Source: Candidatus Sumerlaeota bacterium
Lineage (GTDB): Bacteria; Sumerlaeota; Sumerlaeia; JADFCT01
Assembly: GCA_026398575.1 (NCBI GenBank)
Contig: JAPLSP010000176.1
Coordinates: 1 to 35,686 of the forward strand
DNA length: 35,686 nt
Direction of reading: 5' to 3'
Under the pieces are notes generated by a model that searched no databases, was not told the DNA's origin, and was given only the letters and a program-made list of their open reading frames with translations. Position 1 is the stretch's first letter; every line of letters begins with the position of its first letter. Positions 15,827-23,384 of this stretch are shown one piece after another. The position numbers and the translations under genes are program-made.

Positions 15827-16975
15827 TCATTTAACATCGCTCAACACTCTGTCTGCCTGGTAGCTACTGCGGACAAACGGTCCGGCGAAGACGGCTCGAA
15901 AGCCGAGGGTGCGCGCTTCGGCTTCCATCTCCTCGAATTCAGCAGGCTCATAGAATTTGACGACGGGATGATGCTCGGGCGAAGGCGCCAGATACTGCCC
16001 AATGGTCAGAATCTCGCAACGAACGCCGCGCAGGTCATTCATTGCGGCGGCCAATTCCTCGCGCGTTTCTCCCAACCCAACCATCAGCCCGCTCTTCGTG
16101 AAAAACCGCCGGGAAGGATTGTGGATTGACGATTGACGATTGACGATTGACGATTCGGAACTGGCGATTGACGATTGACGATTGACGATTGACGATTGCC
16201 CCTTCGCTGCATTTCCAGTTCCCGAACCCCGACCCCTAGCCCCCGACCCCTGACCTCCGGCCTCTTCCCTCTGCTCCCTGACCTCCGCTGCCTTCACCTT
16301 TGCTTCTAGCTCCTGTCTCCTGTCTCCTGACCCCTGACCCCTGACCCCTGACCCCTGCCCTTTCGCCCCCTGGCCCCTCACAGTGCTTGCTGCATGATTT
16401 AAGACGAAGAGGCTGCGCGCATAGTCGGCTTGCGGACGGACTTCCGGATACAGGCGCGCGACGGTTTCGAGATTGTGGTTGAAGATGTCGGGTTCTCCGG
16501 CCAGCGCGGTTTCGATGGCTGCGGGCGCGCCTTTGAAATCCGGGGTGAGGATTTCAATGACGATCCTGGGCAGGCGCGCGCGGATGGTGTGGCACACGCG
16601 CGCGAAGTGCGCGGCGCCGCCGTCGGGCAAATCGTCGCGCGTGACCGAGGTGATGACAGCGTGTTTGAGTTCAAGTCGCGCGCAGGCTTCGGCCACCGCA
16701 TCCGGCTCATCGTCGCGCACGGCCAGCGGCGGCGCGCTGCACACGGCGCAAAAGCTGCAATTGCGCGTGCAGCGGTCGCCGAGAATCATGAACGTCGCCG
16801 TCCGCCGCGCGAAGCATTCCCCGATATTCGGGCAATGCGCGCTCGTACAAACCGTGGCCAGCCCCAGCTCCTTAAGCAGCGCCCGCACCTCCTGCGAATG
16901 CCCGCCCGCGGGAAGCCGCCGCCGCAGCCAGGGGGGAAGCCGAGGAGATGCGTGCGATTTATCTGACGAATTCAT
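15827..16975 (-). CDS. lipA: Lipoyl synthase with a heptapeptide-repeat insertion
   Basis: Radical-SAM enzyme that inserts two sulfurs into octanoyl-lipoyl domains. Auxiliary-cluster cysteines are C43, C48, C54 (CX4CX5C), the radical-SAM cluster is C69, C73, C76 (CX3CX2C), and the C-terminal RSSYQAD supplies the conserved Ser. The protein has 382 residues instead of the usual 280-330 because residues about 199-289 are foreign to the family. They consist of QGSGVRG-type and SSIVNRQ-type repeats, coded by two heptamer arrays, inserted between FVLNHAAST and TKSGLMVGLGE. All catalytic motifs are intact on both sides and the frame stays open, so the protein could still be active if the loop is tolerated. 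The start overlaps the 57-residue gene upstream. No lipB is adjacent. Confidence 0.93.
   Translation of the reverse strand: MNSSDKSHASPRLPPWLRRRLPAGGHSQEVRALLKELGLATVCTSAHCPNIGECFARRTATFMILGDRCTRNCSFCAVCSAPPLAVRDDEPDAVAEACARLELKHAVITSVTRDDLPDGGAAHFARVCHTIRARLPRIVIEILTPDFKGAPAAIETALAGEPDIFNHNLETVARLYPEVRPQADYARSLFVLNHAASTVRGQGAKGQGSGVRGQGSGDRRQELEAKVKAAEVREQREEAGGQGSGARGRGSGTGNAAKGQSSIVNRQSSIASSESSIVNRQSSIHNPSRRFFTKSGLMVGLGETREELAAAMNDLRGVRCEILTIGQYLAPSPEHHPVVKFYEPAEFEEMEAEARTLGFRAVFAGPFVRSSYQADRVLSDVK
16117..16381. repeat. Double heptamer array inside lipA (12 + 23 units)
   Basis: From 16117 to 16200 there are 12 heptamers in perfect register: GATTGTG, four GATTGAC, GATTCGG, AACTGGC, four GATTGAC, GATTGCC. 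After 20 bases, 23 more heptamers run to 16381 around the consensus CCTGACC, including degenerate ones such as TCTTCCC and CTTTGCT that still keep the 7-base step. Read on the lipA strand both units lack stop codons; read on the other strand both contain TGA. Confidence 0.93.
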
Positions 16976-17132
16976 CTTTTCGCGAAGTTTTCCGTTTCAC
17001 TCGAATAGGCGCATCCCAAGCCGATTCATCATCGGCTTGCCGCACGACAAGTTCATCTATCTCGCCTTCCGTCAGACGGCGTTTCCCTTTACCTTTGATT
17101 TTCATATCGGCGACAGTCATTGTCTTTTTCAT
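16959..17132 (-). CDS. Small charged protein, 57 residues, unknown
   Basis: A short gene that bridges its neighbours: its ATG overlaps the VanX-like stop as ATGA, and its last 17 bases overlap the start of lipA in another frame. The protein is highly charged, begins MKKTMTVADMKIKGKGK, has a central LTEGEIDELVV helix, then an acidic QADDESAWDAP stretch and a basic tail. No domain is recognised. The acidic-then-aromatic segment vaguely recalls short antitoxin N-termini, but that is impression only. The double overlap strongly suggests it is translated and coupled. Confidence 0.65.
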   Translation of the reverse strand: MKKTMTVADMKIKGKGKRRLTEGEIDELVVRQADDESAWDAPIRVKRKTSRKDEFVR

Positions 17133-17962
17133 TGGGTTTTATCCTTGCGAGCGCTTTGTGTTGAAGCCTTGTCGGCGGGTTTGACCCATTGGTCGCTTTC
17201 GATGATTGGGAATTCGCTCCAGTTCTTCAGGTCGTAGTGCCACCATTCGTTCTCGTAAATCTGAAAGCCTTCGGCTGTCATGGCATCGCGCAGGCTTTTG
17301 CGGTTCTTCAGGATTTCGGCGGACAGTTGCTGATAGCTCTGCTTCATCTGTTCATGCTTTGCGAATTCGCAATACGTTGTCGGCATAGCCAATTCCTTGC
17401 CGTCCTTGTCCACCAGCGTCACGTCCACCGCCGCGCCGCGAATGTGCACGCGACGTCCCTCCTTCGGGTCGGAGATGAGATCGGCATTCTGCACTTCATC
17501 CCACAGCATCTTCTGCATCCACATTGGCCGGTAGCCTTCCCAGATTTTCAAGCCCAAGCCATCGGCCTGAAGGCGCTTTTGAACTTTCGCCAAATGCTCG
17601 GCGGTCGCGCGGCGAAGCCAGCAGCGGTTCTCGGCATACGCCTTGCGCCGCAGCATATTGTCCGCGCACGCCCATTTGATTTCCACGACGATCGAAGGCT
17701 CAATCGTTGAAAGGTCCACAAGTTCCATGGTGTTTGAATTTGTTCCTCCATTCGCGCGAATTCTGGCAGACGCAGTTGTCCTGCTATCGCTCGCAGCCGG
17801 AGTGGCGATCACGCTTAGCAGGATGAAAGCTAAAACAACAGCGGCAAGGGCGCAACGACTGCAAGGACCGCAAGGACAACAAGGACCGCAAAGACAACAA
17901 GGACCGCTCGTGCTGCAACCACAACCAAGTTTTATTTTCCTGCAAGGCGTTTCATTTTTCAT
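17129..17962 (-). CDS. D-alanyl-D-alanine dipeptidase (VanX/DdpX family), exported
   Basis: Zinc peptidase that splits D-Ala-D-Ala. The zinc ligands H173, D180 (in RVHIRGAAVD) and H242 (ENEWWH) are all present with catalytic E239, and R145 in EGYRP matches the transition-state Arg of VanX. The ATG used lies inside a heptamer array. Residues 20-37 are a Cys-rich tripeptide repeat (GPC, CLC, GPC, CPC, GPC, SRC) coded by a 9-mer array, followed by a hydrophobic signal or anchor segment (38-54). An alternative start at M79 (17728) would give a cytoplasmic enzyme without repeat or signal, but it has no well-placed Shine-Dalgarno. Without vanH/vanA neighbours, peptidoglycan recycling is likelier than vancomycin resistance. 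It is coupled to the 57-residue gene and lipA. Confidence 0.88.
   Translation of the reverse strand: MKNETPCRKIKLGCGCSTSGPCCLCGPCCPCGPCSRCALAAVVLAFILLSVIATPAASDSRTTASARIRANGGTNSNTMELVDLSTIEPSIVVEIKWACADNMLRRKAYAENRCWLRRATAEHLAKVQKRLQADGLGLKIWEGYRPMWMQKMLWDEVQNADLISDPKEGRRVHIRGAAVDVTLVDKDGKELAMPTTYCEFAKHEQMKQSYQQLSAEILKNRKSLRDAMTAEGFQIYENEWWHYDLKNWSEFPIIESDQWVKPADKASTQSARKDKTQ
17853..17906. repeat. 9-mer array within the VanX-like N-terminus
   Basis: Six nonamers: CAACGACTG, CAAGGACCG, CAAGGACAA, CAAGGACCG, CAAAGACAA, CAAGGACCG. This is the complement of the GTCCTTGNN unit at 8911 and 15605. On the coding strand it reads as tripeptides ending in Cys. Confidence 0.9.
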
Positions 17963-17998
17963 CTTTCATTTCTCATTTCTCATTTTGCATTTTACATT
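17950..17998. repeat. Heptamer array family 1, copy D (one arm only)
   Basis: Seven in-register heptamers: TTTCATT, TTTCATC, TTTCATT, TCTCATT, TCTCATT, TTGCATT, TTACATT. No core or second arm is visible. The array spans the gap after the methyltransferase stop and holds the start codon of the VanX-like gene in its second unit. Confidence 0.9.
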
Positions 17999-18006
17999 AA
18001 TCTTCT

Positions 18007-18657
18007 TCAAGGGAAGGTTGTCCACCAGCAATCGCCTTCATAGCCCACTTCGCAGAACAGTTCCAGCCATTTTTCCCGGCTCAGCAATGTCTCGGCGGTC
18101 AGGTACCAGTTGAAAAGATTTTCGCGTTCGCGTTCGTTGTTCCAGGCGTCCACTTGAATGAAGGCATGGCGGCGCGCCACGCGCATCATCTCGCGCACGG
18201 AACGCCTGGCTGCTTCCGGAGCAACATTGTGAATGGTGTTGATGGCAAGGATTACGTCGAAGGATTTGTCCGGAAAAGGCAGCTCGGCGCATGTGCCCAT
18301 GACGACGCGTCCGCGCGCGTCGCCGTAGGCGTTATCGAGGGCATAGCGCGAAAACTCCAATCCAGCGACGCGAATGCCCGGAATCTCATGGATGAGATCA
18401 TGCAGCAGGAATCCCTTTGCGCAACCGATATCGAGCGCCGACGAAGAAGCGCCGAGACCGTAGGCTTCCTTCATACGTTGGGCAACGGCGACCCAGCGGC
18501 CGTCATATTTATATCCGCCATATCCGTTGACGCGGTCGCCGTCGAAAAATTCGCGGTCATAGCGGCGGGCGATGGCGCGGTTTTCGTCCGTGCGATAGCC
18601 GGGCGCATAGTTGCGCGCGACGGCGGGCCATTGATTGAGCAGGTTGAATTCACGCAT
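18007..18657 (-). CDS. Class I SAM-dependent methyltransferase
   Basis: A 216-residue Rossmann-fold methyltransferase of unknown substrate. SAM motif I is [13 protein letters not shown], the acidic motif II strand is [11 protein letters not shown], motif III ends [18 protein letters not shown], as in UbiE/Methyltransf_11 proteins. The C-terminal part contains WTTF and aromatic residues that may shape the acceptor site. Its ATG overlaps the stop of thuA within ATGCGTGA, so it belongs to the sugar-uptake gene series. A role in modifying a sugar or envelope component would fit the neighbours but is inference. Confidence 0.85.
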   Translation of the reverse strand: MREFNLLNQWPAVARNYAPGYRTDENRAIARRYDREFFDGDRVNGYGGYKYDGRWVAVAQRMKEAYGLGASSSALDIGCAKGFLLHDLIHEIPGIRVAGLEFSRYALDNAYGDARGRVVMGTCAELPFPDKSFDVILAINTIHNVAPEAARRSVREMMRVARRHAFIQVDAWNNERERENLFNWYLTAETLLSREKWLELFCEVGYEGDCWWTTFP

Positions 18658-19387
18658 ATTTCGGCAGAGGCTCGATGGATGGAGGATTGGGGCATTCGTG
18701 CCCTTGGAAGATGCGCGGCGCGGCCCAGCGCACGGCGTTCGTGATGACGCGCATCACGTTCGCGTCGTAAAAAATCGGAAAGGATTCATGTCCGGGGCGG
18801 AAATAAAACACGCGCCCGTGTCCGCGCTCCCAGCAGCATCCGCTTCGGAAAACCTCCCCGCCCTGGAACCAGGAAATGAAAATCAGTTTGTCCGGCGTCG
18901 GGATGTCGAAGCGTTCGCCATACATCTCGACGTGCGGCAATTCGAAGTACTCGCCGATGCCTTCCGTGATGGGGTGGCCCGGCTCGATGTTCCAGAGGCG
19001 CTCCTTCTCGCCTGCCTCGCGCCACTTGAGCGAACACGTCGTTCCCATCAGGCGGCGGAAGATTTTCGAGAAATGCGCCGAATGCAGGCAGATCAGCCCC
19101 ATCCCTTCGAGGACGCGCTTGTGCACTTTTTCGACGATGGCGTCGTCCACTTTGTTATGATGCATGTGGCCCCACCACGTCATGACGTCCGCGCGCGCAA
19201 GGACTGCGTCGGTGAGGCCGTGCTCGGGCTCTTCGAGCGTGGCCGTCGTGGCGCGGATGCCTTCCTGCTTGTTGAGATGCGCGGCGATGACGGCATGCAT
19301 CCCGTCGGGATAAACCGCCTTGACCTTCTCGCTGGTTTTTTCGTGGACGCCTTCGTTCCAGACAACAACATTGAGTGTGCGGTTCAT
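18650..19387 (-). CDS. ThuA domain protein
   Basis: A 245-residue protein of the ThuA family (PF06283, class I glutamine-amidotransferase-like fold), named after trehalose-utilisation loci of rhizobia. Visible family features are VVVWNEG at the N-terminus, [10 protein letters not shown], a [12 protein letters not shown] strand (the site where amidotransferases have Cys-His), GHPITEGI, and [11 protein letters not shown]. The exact reaction is not established; ThuA proteins are linked to 3-keto-disaccharide metabolism. It follows the permease gene across a ten-heptamer array and carries AAGGA about eleven bases before the start. It is coupled to the methyltransferase. Confidence 0.88.
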   Translation of the reverse strand: MNRTLNVVVWNEGVHEKTSEKVKAVYPDGMHAVIAAHLNKQEGIRATTATLEEPEHGLTDAVLARADVMTWWGHMHHNKVDDAIVEKVHKRVLEGMGLICLHSAHFSKIFRRLMGTTCSLKWREAGEKERLWNIEPGHPITEGIGEYFELPHVEMYGERFDIPTPDKLIFISWFQGGEVFRSGCCWERGHGRVFYFRPGHESFPIFYDANVMRVITNAVRWAAPRIFQGHECPNPPSIEPLPKYA

Positions 19388-19403
19388 GAGAGTGTTTGTC
19401 CTT

Positions 19404-19473
19404 TCAAATCTCAGATGTCAGATCTCAAATCTCAGATGTCAGATCTCAAATCTCAAATCTCAAATCTCAAATC
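19404..19473. repeat. Ten-heptamer array between permease and thuA
   Basis: Ten in-register units: TCAAATC, TCAGATG, TCAGATC, the same three again, then four TCAAATC. The duplicated 21-base superunit suggests growth by steps of both 7 and 21 bases. The array starts five bases after the permease stop codon. Confidence 0.95.
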
Positions 19474-19478
19474 CCCTA

Positions 19479-20453
19479 TTACGCCCGCCGCCCGGCTTGC
19501 AAGCGGTTGATCAGGACGGCGCTTAGAATCAGCGCGCCGCGCACAACCAACTGCCAGTCCTCATTGATATTGCGCAAAGTCATGCCGTTAACCAGCACGC
19601 CCAGGAAGATGATGCCGATGAGCGTTCCCCAGACTGTTCCCGCGCCGCCCGCCAGACTCGCCCCGCCGATGATCACCGCCGAGATCACGTCCAGTTCCCA
19701 GCCCTTGGCGGTGGTGGCGGTTCCCGACATGATCTGCGAGGCCTGCAACAATCCGCTCAACGCCGCCAGCAGCGCCACGATGCCCATGACGAGTATCTTG
19801 ACGCGCGCCACGCGGATGCCGCTCAAGCGCGCGGCCTCGGGATTGCCGCCGATGGCATAGATCGCGCGTCCGAAAGAAGTATAGCTCATGACGCCCTGAA
19901 CGATCAGGAAGCTCAGCAGGAAGATGATCGCGGGGAAAGGAATCCGCGCCACATAGCCGCCGCCCAGGAAATTGTACCAATCGGGAAAATCCGAAATCGA
20001 GTAACCGCCCGTGATCAAACGCGCCACGCCGGTCAAGACCGTGAGCCAGGCCAGCGTGGTGATGAACGTCGGGACCTCGAATCGCGTGCGGATCCATCCC
20101 GTGAGGCATCCGATGAGAAATCCCACGGCCAGCGCCGCCAGAATGCCCGCGCAAACAGCGGTGGCGCCGCCGGCCCCGCTCTTGATCAGCGCCTTGACGA
20201 TCCATGCGGCCAGACAGCCGGAGAACGCCACCGCCGATCCGACGCTCAGGTCAATCTCGCCTGCAATAATCACCATCGTCATTCCGAAAGCGATGATGCC
20301 CTGCATGGAAACGTTGCGCAGGATTCCCAGCTGATTTTCCATCGTCGCAAAATGCGGCGCGGTGAACGCCAGGACGATCCACAGCCCCATCAGAATGACG
20401 GCTAACATGAACTGCCGGAAATAAAAGAAAATCGAATGTTGGGATTGGAGCAT
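19479..20453 (-). CDS. CUT2 sugar ABC transporter permease (RbsC-like)
   Basis: A 324-residue inner-membrane permease of the BPD_transp_2 family with about eight to ten helices. The EAA-like coupling segment YAIGGNPEAARLSGI and the IAGEIDLSVGS and GRGA-type C-terminal features (VIIGGASLAGGAGTVWGT) match RbsC/AraH proteins. It would form a homodimer that imports a monosaccharide with the ATPase at 20681 and binding protein at 22356. The substrate cannot be inferred from the permease. It is separated from the ATPase gene by a 22-mer/heptamer element, which is large for an ABC operon. Confidence 0.95.
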   Translation of the reverse strand: MLQSQHSIFFYFRQFMLAVILMGLWIVLAFTAPHFATMENQLGILRNVSMQGIIAFGMTMVIIAGEIDLSVGSAVAFSGCLAAWIVKALIKSGAGGATAVCAGILAALAVGFLIGCLTGWIRTRFEVPTFITTLAWLTVLTGVARLITGGYSISDFPDWYNFLGGGYVARIPFPAIIFLLSFLIVQGVMSYTSFGRAIYAIGGNPEAARLSGIRVARVKILVMGIVALLAALSGLLQASQIMSGTATTAKGWELDVISAVIIGGASLAGGAGTVWGTLIGIIFLGVLVNGMTLRNINEDWQLVVRGALILSAVLINRLQAGRRA

Positions 20454-20474
20454 CAGCAGGAACCCTTCTTCATT

Positions 20475-20683
20475 GATTGCGGATTACGGATTACGGATTG
20501 CGGATTTACGATTGACGATTGACGAATGACGATTAGAGCAAAGCAGCGCGATTTCTCCTAATCCGGAAGCGGCTTTGCTATAATCTGAAGGCAGCTTCGC
20601 TCTAGTCTAAAAGCAGTTTTACTCAAATCCGGCAGTGGCTTTGCTCCAATCGTCAATCGTCATTCGTCATTCGTCAATCGTCA
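20475..20683. repeat. Composite element: heptamer arms around four 22-mers
   Basis: The left arm has nine heptamers (20475-20537; GATTGCG, GATTACG and GATTGAC types). The right arm has five (20649-20683), read on the minus strand as TGACGAT, TGACGAA, TGACGAA, TGACGAT, TGACGAT; the first TGA is the stop codon of the upstream ATPase gene. Between them four units of exactly 22 bases lie end to end (20558, 20580, 20602, 20624), each ending in GCTTTGCT or a close variant. GAGCAAAG and CTTTGCTC, inverted, mark the junctions of arms and core. Confidence 0.93.
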
Positions 20684-22165
20684 GTTTTCCATGCATTTCA
20701 CATACAACTCATTCGGCGTCAGATCGTTGGGCTGGACTTCCTCGACGATCCGGCCTTTCTTCATGATCAGGATACGATGGCATGCTTCCAGCAACTCCTC
20801 GAGTTCGCTCGAAACAAAGACACAGCTGATTCCCTGCCGGCTCAGGTCCCACATCACCTGGAAAATCTGCTGCTTGGCCTGCACGTCAATTCCGCGCGTC
20901 GGCTCGTCGAAAAGGATCACGCTGGGCTTGGCGCCGAGCCAGTTGCCAACAACGACCTTCTGCTGATTACCGCCGCTGAGCGAGCCGGCCGGCAGTTCAA
21001 CGTCCGAAACCTTGATCTGCAATTGCTCAATGATAGGACTGAGCGATTTTTTTTCGCGTCCGCGCGTGATGAAGCCGCGCGGCGCGATGCGCTCCATGCC
21101 CGCCATGCACATATTCTGGCGAATGCTCAGTATCAGCGCGAGCGCCTCTTCCTTGCGGTTCTCGGGCGTAAAGGCCATGCCCAAGCGTTTCATCGTCACC
21201 GGGTCGGTATGGCGGAGAGTCCGTCCCGCAAGGACGATTTCGCCCGACTCGAACGGCTCGGCGCCGAAAATCGCCTTCAGCAATTCGGTGCGGCCCGATC
21301 CCAGCATCCCCGCGATCCCGAGGACTTCTCCCCTGTATAAGGTGAAATTGATATTCTCGAAATGATGGCCTCGACGCAGATTGCGGGCTTCCAACACGGG
21401 CTCGGAGGAGGCCCCAAGGTCGCTCGGACGCTGCTTCTGCACAACCTCGCCAAACATCATCTCGACGATAACGTCAGGCGTGGCGTCCTGGATATCCACG
21501 GTCCCGACGTATCGCCCATCGCGCAGGACCGAGACTTTGTTGGCGATCAGATGCAGCTCCTGCAGGCGATGCGTGATGTAGATGATCGTCACGCCCTTGG
21601 CGGCCAGCTGGCGGATGAGCTTGAAGAGGCTTTGAGTTTCATGCTGCGCAAGGGCGGAGGTCGGTTCATCCAGCATGATTGCCGAAGGACGGAACGACAT
21701 CGCCTTGGCGATCTCGACGATCTGCTGCTGCGCAACGCCGAGATCGCTTGCCTTTTGGCGCACGTCCAGGGCGACTTCCATTTCGTCGAGCACGGCGCCC
21801 GCGCGGCGGAAGGTTTCCGCCCAGTCAATCACGATCCCCCCGCAGCCTTTGCGCTTGGGCAGACGGCCCAGCAGGATGTTTTCGGCCACGGTCAACTCCG
21901 GCGCCAAGCTCAGCTCCTGATGCACGGTGACGATGCCTTTATTGAAGGCGTCCTGCGGCGAGGGCAGATGCATCTCAACCCCATCCGCCAGAATCCTGCC
22001 ACTGGTGGGCTGGACGGCGCCTGCAAGGATTTTGACCACGGTGCTTTTCCCCGCGCCGTTCTTGCCAATCAGCGCATGAACGCAGCCGTTCTCGAAGGTA
22101 ATGGAAACATCATCCAGCGCCAGAACGCCGGGATATTCTTTGCGGAGGTTGAGGACCTGAAGCAT
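20681..22165 (-). CDS. CUT2 sugar ABC transporter ATPase (RbsA-like, two NBDs)
   Basis: A 494-residue tandem-domain ATPase. The first domain is complete: GKNGAGKST (34-42), signature LGVAQQQIVEIAKA and Walker B AIMLDEPTSAL. The second domain has the degenerate P-loop GMLGSGRTE usual for RbsA, then LSGGNQQKVVVGNWL and VILFDEPTRGIDV. It energises the RbsC-like permease. The start ATG is directly preceded, with no gap, by five pyrimidine-rich heptamers, so no purine-rich Shine-Dalgarno is present. The stop codon is part of the next heptamer array. It is the middle gene of the binding protein-ATPase-permease order. Confidence 0.96.
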   Translation of the reverse strand: MLQVLNLRKEYPGVLALDDVSITFENGCVHALIGKNGAGKSTVVKILAGAVQPTSGRILADGVEMHLPSPQDAFNKGIVTVHQELSLAPELTVAENILLGRLPKRKGCGGIVIDWAETFRRAGAVLDEMEVALDVRQKASDLGVAQQQIVEIAKAMSFRPSAIMLDEPTSALAQHETQSLFKLIRQLAAKGVTIIYITHRLQELHLIANKVSVLRDGRYVGTVDIQDATPDVIVEMMFGEVVQKQRPSDLGASSEPVLEARNLRRGHHFENINFTLYRGEVLGIAGMLGSGRTELLKAIFGAEPFESGEIVLAGRTLRHTDPVTMKRLGMAFTPENRKEEALALILSIRQNMCMAGMERIAPRGFITRGREKKSLSPIIEQLQIKVSDVELPAGSLSGGNQQKVVVGNWLGAKPSVILFDEPTRGIDVQAKQQIFQVMWDLSRQGISCVFVSSELEELLEACHRILIMKKGRIVEEVQPNDLTPNELYVKCMEN

Positions 22166-22200
22166 AGAGGTCAGGGGTCAGGGGTCAGGGATCGGGGGCC
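22166..22200. repeat. Five heptamers abutting the ATPase start codon
   Basis: Units AGAGGTC, AGGGGTC, AGGGGTC, AGGGATC, GGGGGCC. It is the same family as the CCTGACC array in lipA. On the coding strand it is CCCCTGA-like and lies exactly where a ribosome-binding site is expected. Confidence 0.88.
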
Positions 22201-22315
22201 ATGAACAGTCTTTGTTGCGGGATCATAGATATTCTTCGTAAAGACCCATGAGCATGACAAATCTGAGAACGCCTAATTATGCTGATAAAATTTGCCATCC
22301 GCAGAAGGCATTTTC

Positions 22316-22340
22316 AGTTGTCGACAGAATGTCGACAACT
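22316..22340 (-). promoter_or_regulatory. Perfect hairpin after the binding-protein gene
   Basis: Perfect 11-base arms AGTTGTCGACA / TGTCGACAACT with a three-base loop, 16 bases after the stop of the sugar-binding protein. There is no T tract. Such intercistronic hairpins commonly stabilise the upstream mRNA so that more binding protein than transporter is made. The same palindrome could also be a repressor operator. Confidence 0.65.
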
Positions 22341-22355
22341 AGACCCGTCAATTCA

Positions 22356-23366
22356 TTACTTTCCGCTAATCCGCGCATCCCATGTTTTTTGGAATTCCTT
22401 GACTTTGTCCGGCGCCGCGCGCGTAAGCAGAAGGACCGGAACGACGACGTGATTTTCGAGTTTTTCGCCTTTGAGGGCCTTGACGGTCGCTTCGACCGCC
22501 ATCGCGCCGATTTCATAAGGCTGCTGCCCGGCGGTCGCCTGAAGGATATTGTCTTCATCGAGCAGGAACTTGGTCAGCTGTTCGCTGGTATCGGTCCCGA
22601 ATACGAAGATCTTGCCCGCCTTGCCTTTGTTCTTGACCGCCATGACTTCCCCGACCGTGCCGCCTTCGTTGGCCGACCAGAGGATATTGATGTCCGGATT
22701 GGCGGTGAGGATGTCGCTGGCCTTGTTCATCCCCATTTCTTTCAACCAGGCTTCCTGCTCGGCGACGAACTTGACTCCGGGCAGGTCCTTGATCTCGTTC
22801 TTGAAGCCGTTCGTGCGCGCGTCGCTTTGCTCGGCCAGCTGCGACCGGAAGGCGAGAATGCCGATATTGGCCTTGCCGCCGAGTTTCTCCTCGATGAATT
22901 TGCGCGCGACTTTGCCGCATTGCGTGCCGAGTTCGCCCTGATTGCTTTCGATCGTCGAGAGCGGAATGTCGCTTTTGACGGGCGAATTATGGATGATGAT
23001 CTTGATGCCGGCGTCATGGGCGCGTTTGAGCGCGGCCACCGAAGACTCCGCGCCGATGGGCGAAATCACAAGGGCGTCCACCTTGCTGCTGATATAGGTG
23101 TTGACGAGTTCGATTTCCTTGTCCGGCTTGTTATTGCTGTTGCCTTCAAGATACTCCACGCCCGCTTTTCGCGCGGCGGCTTTCATGCCGATCGAGGTCA
23201 TGCGGAAGAACTCATCGTCCTGGAAAATGATGCCGGCGATTTTGAATTTCTTTTCGCCGCCCGCCGCCGGTTTGCTTTCCTGGCCCCGGTCGCAGGCAAA
23301 TGTCATCAACATCGCCAGCGCGCAAAGCCCTGGCAGCGCCGCCACAATAGCATGTTTCTTTGTCAT
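22356..23366 (-). CDS. Sugar-binding lipoprotein of the CUT2 transporter (RbsB-like)
   Basis: A 336-residue type I periplasmic binding protein. It has a lipobox (TFAC, acceptor C25) rather than a free periplasmic signal, so it is membrane-anchored. The Peripla_BP_4 fold is evident from FKIAGIIFQDDEFFRMT, VDALVISPIG, IIIHNSPV, LWSANEGGTVGEVMA and the late QATAGQQPYEIGAMAVE. A GGAGG Shine-Dalgarno is well placed. The ligand is likely a pentose, inositol or another monosaccharide; residues do not tell which. The protein is encoded between the isomerase and the ATPase, with a heptamer element 18 bases upstream of its ATG. Confidence 0.94.
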   Translation of the reverse strand: MTKKHAIVAALPGLCALAMLMTFACDRGQESKPAAGGEKKFKIAGIIFQDDEFFRMTSIGMKAAARKAGVEYLEGNSNNKPDKEIELVNTYISSKVDALVISPIGAESSVAALKRAHDAGIKIIIHNSPVKSDIPLSTIESNQGELGTQCGKVARKFIEEKLGGKANIGILAFRSQLAEQSDARTNGFKNEIKDLPGVKFVAEQEAWLKEMGMNKASDILTANPDINILWSANEGGTVGEVMAVKNKGKAGKIFVFGTDTSEQLTKFLLDEDNILQATAGQQPYEIGAMAVEATVKALKGEKLENHVVVPVLLLTRAAPDKVKEFQKTWDARISGK

Positions 23367-23384
23367 CGTATCCTCCCTATATTG

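Noticed and set aside
16117..16381. CRISPR array
   Set aside because: Units are 7 bases with no unique spacers of fixed length, and there are no cas genes; the Cas4-like nuclease at 2391 is unlinked.
17129..17962. Vancomycin resistance gene
   Set aside because: There is no vanH, vanA or vanRS neighbour; the family is also used for peptidoglycan dipeptide recycling.
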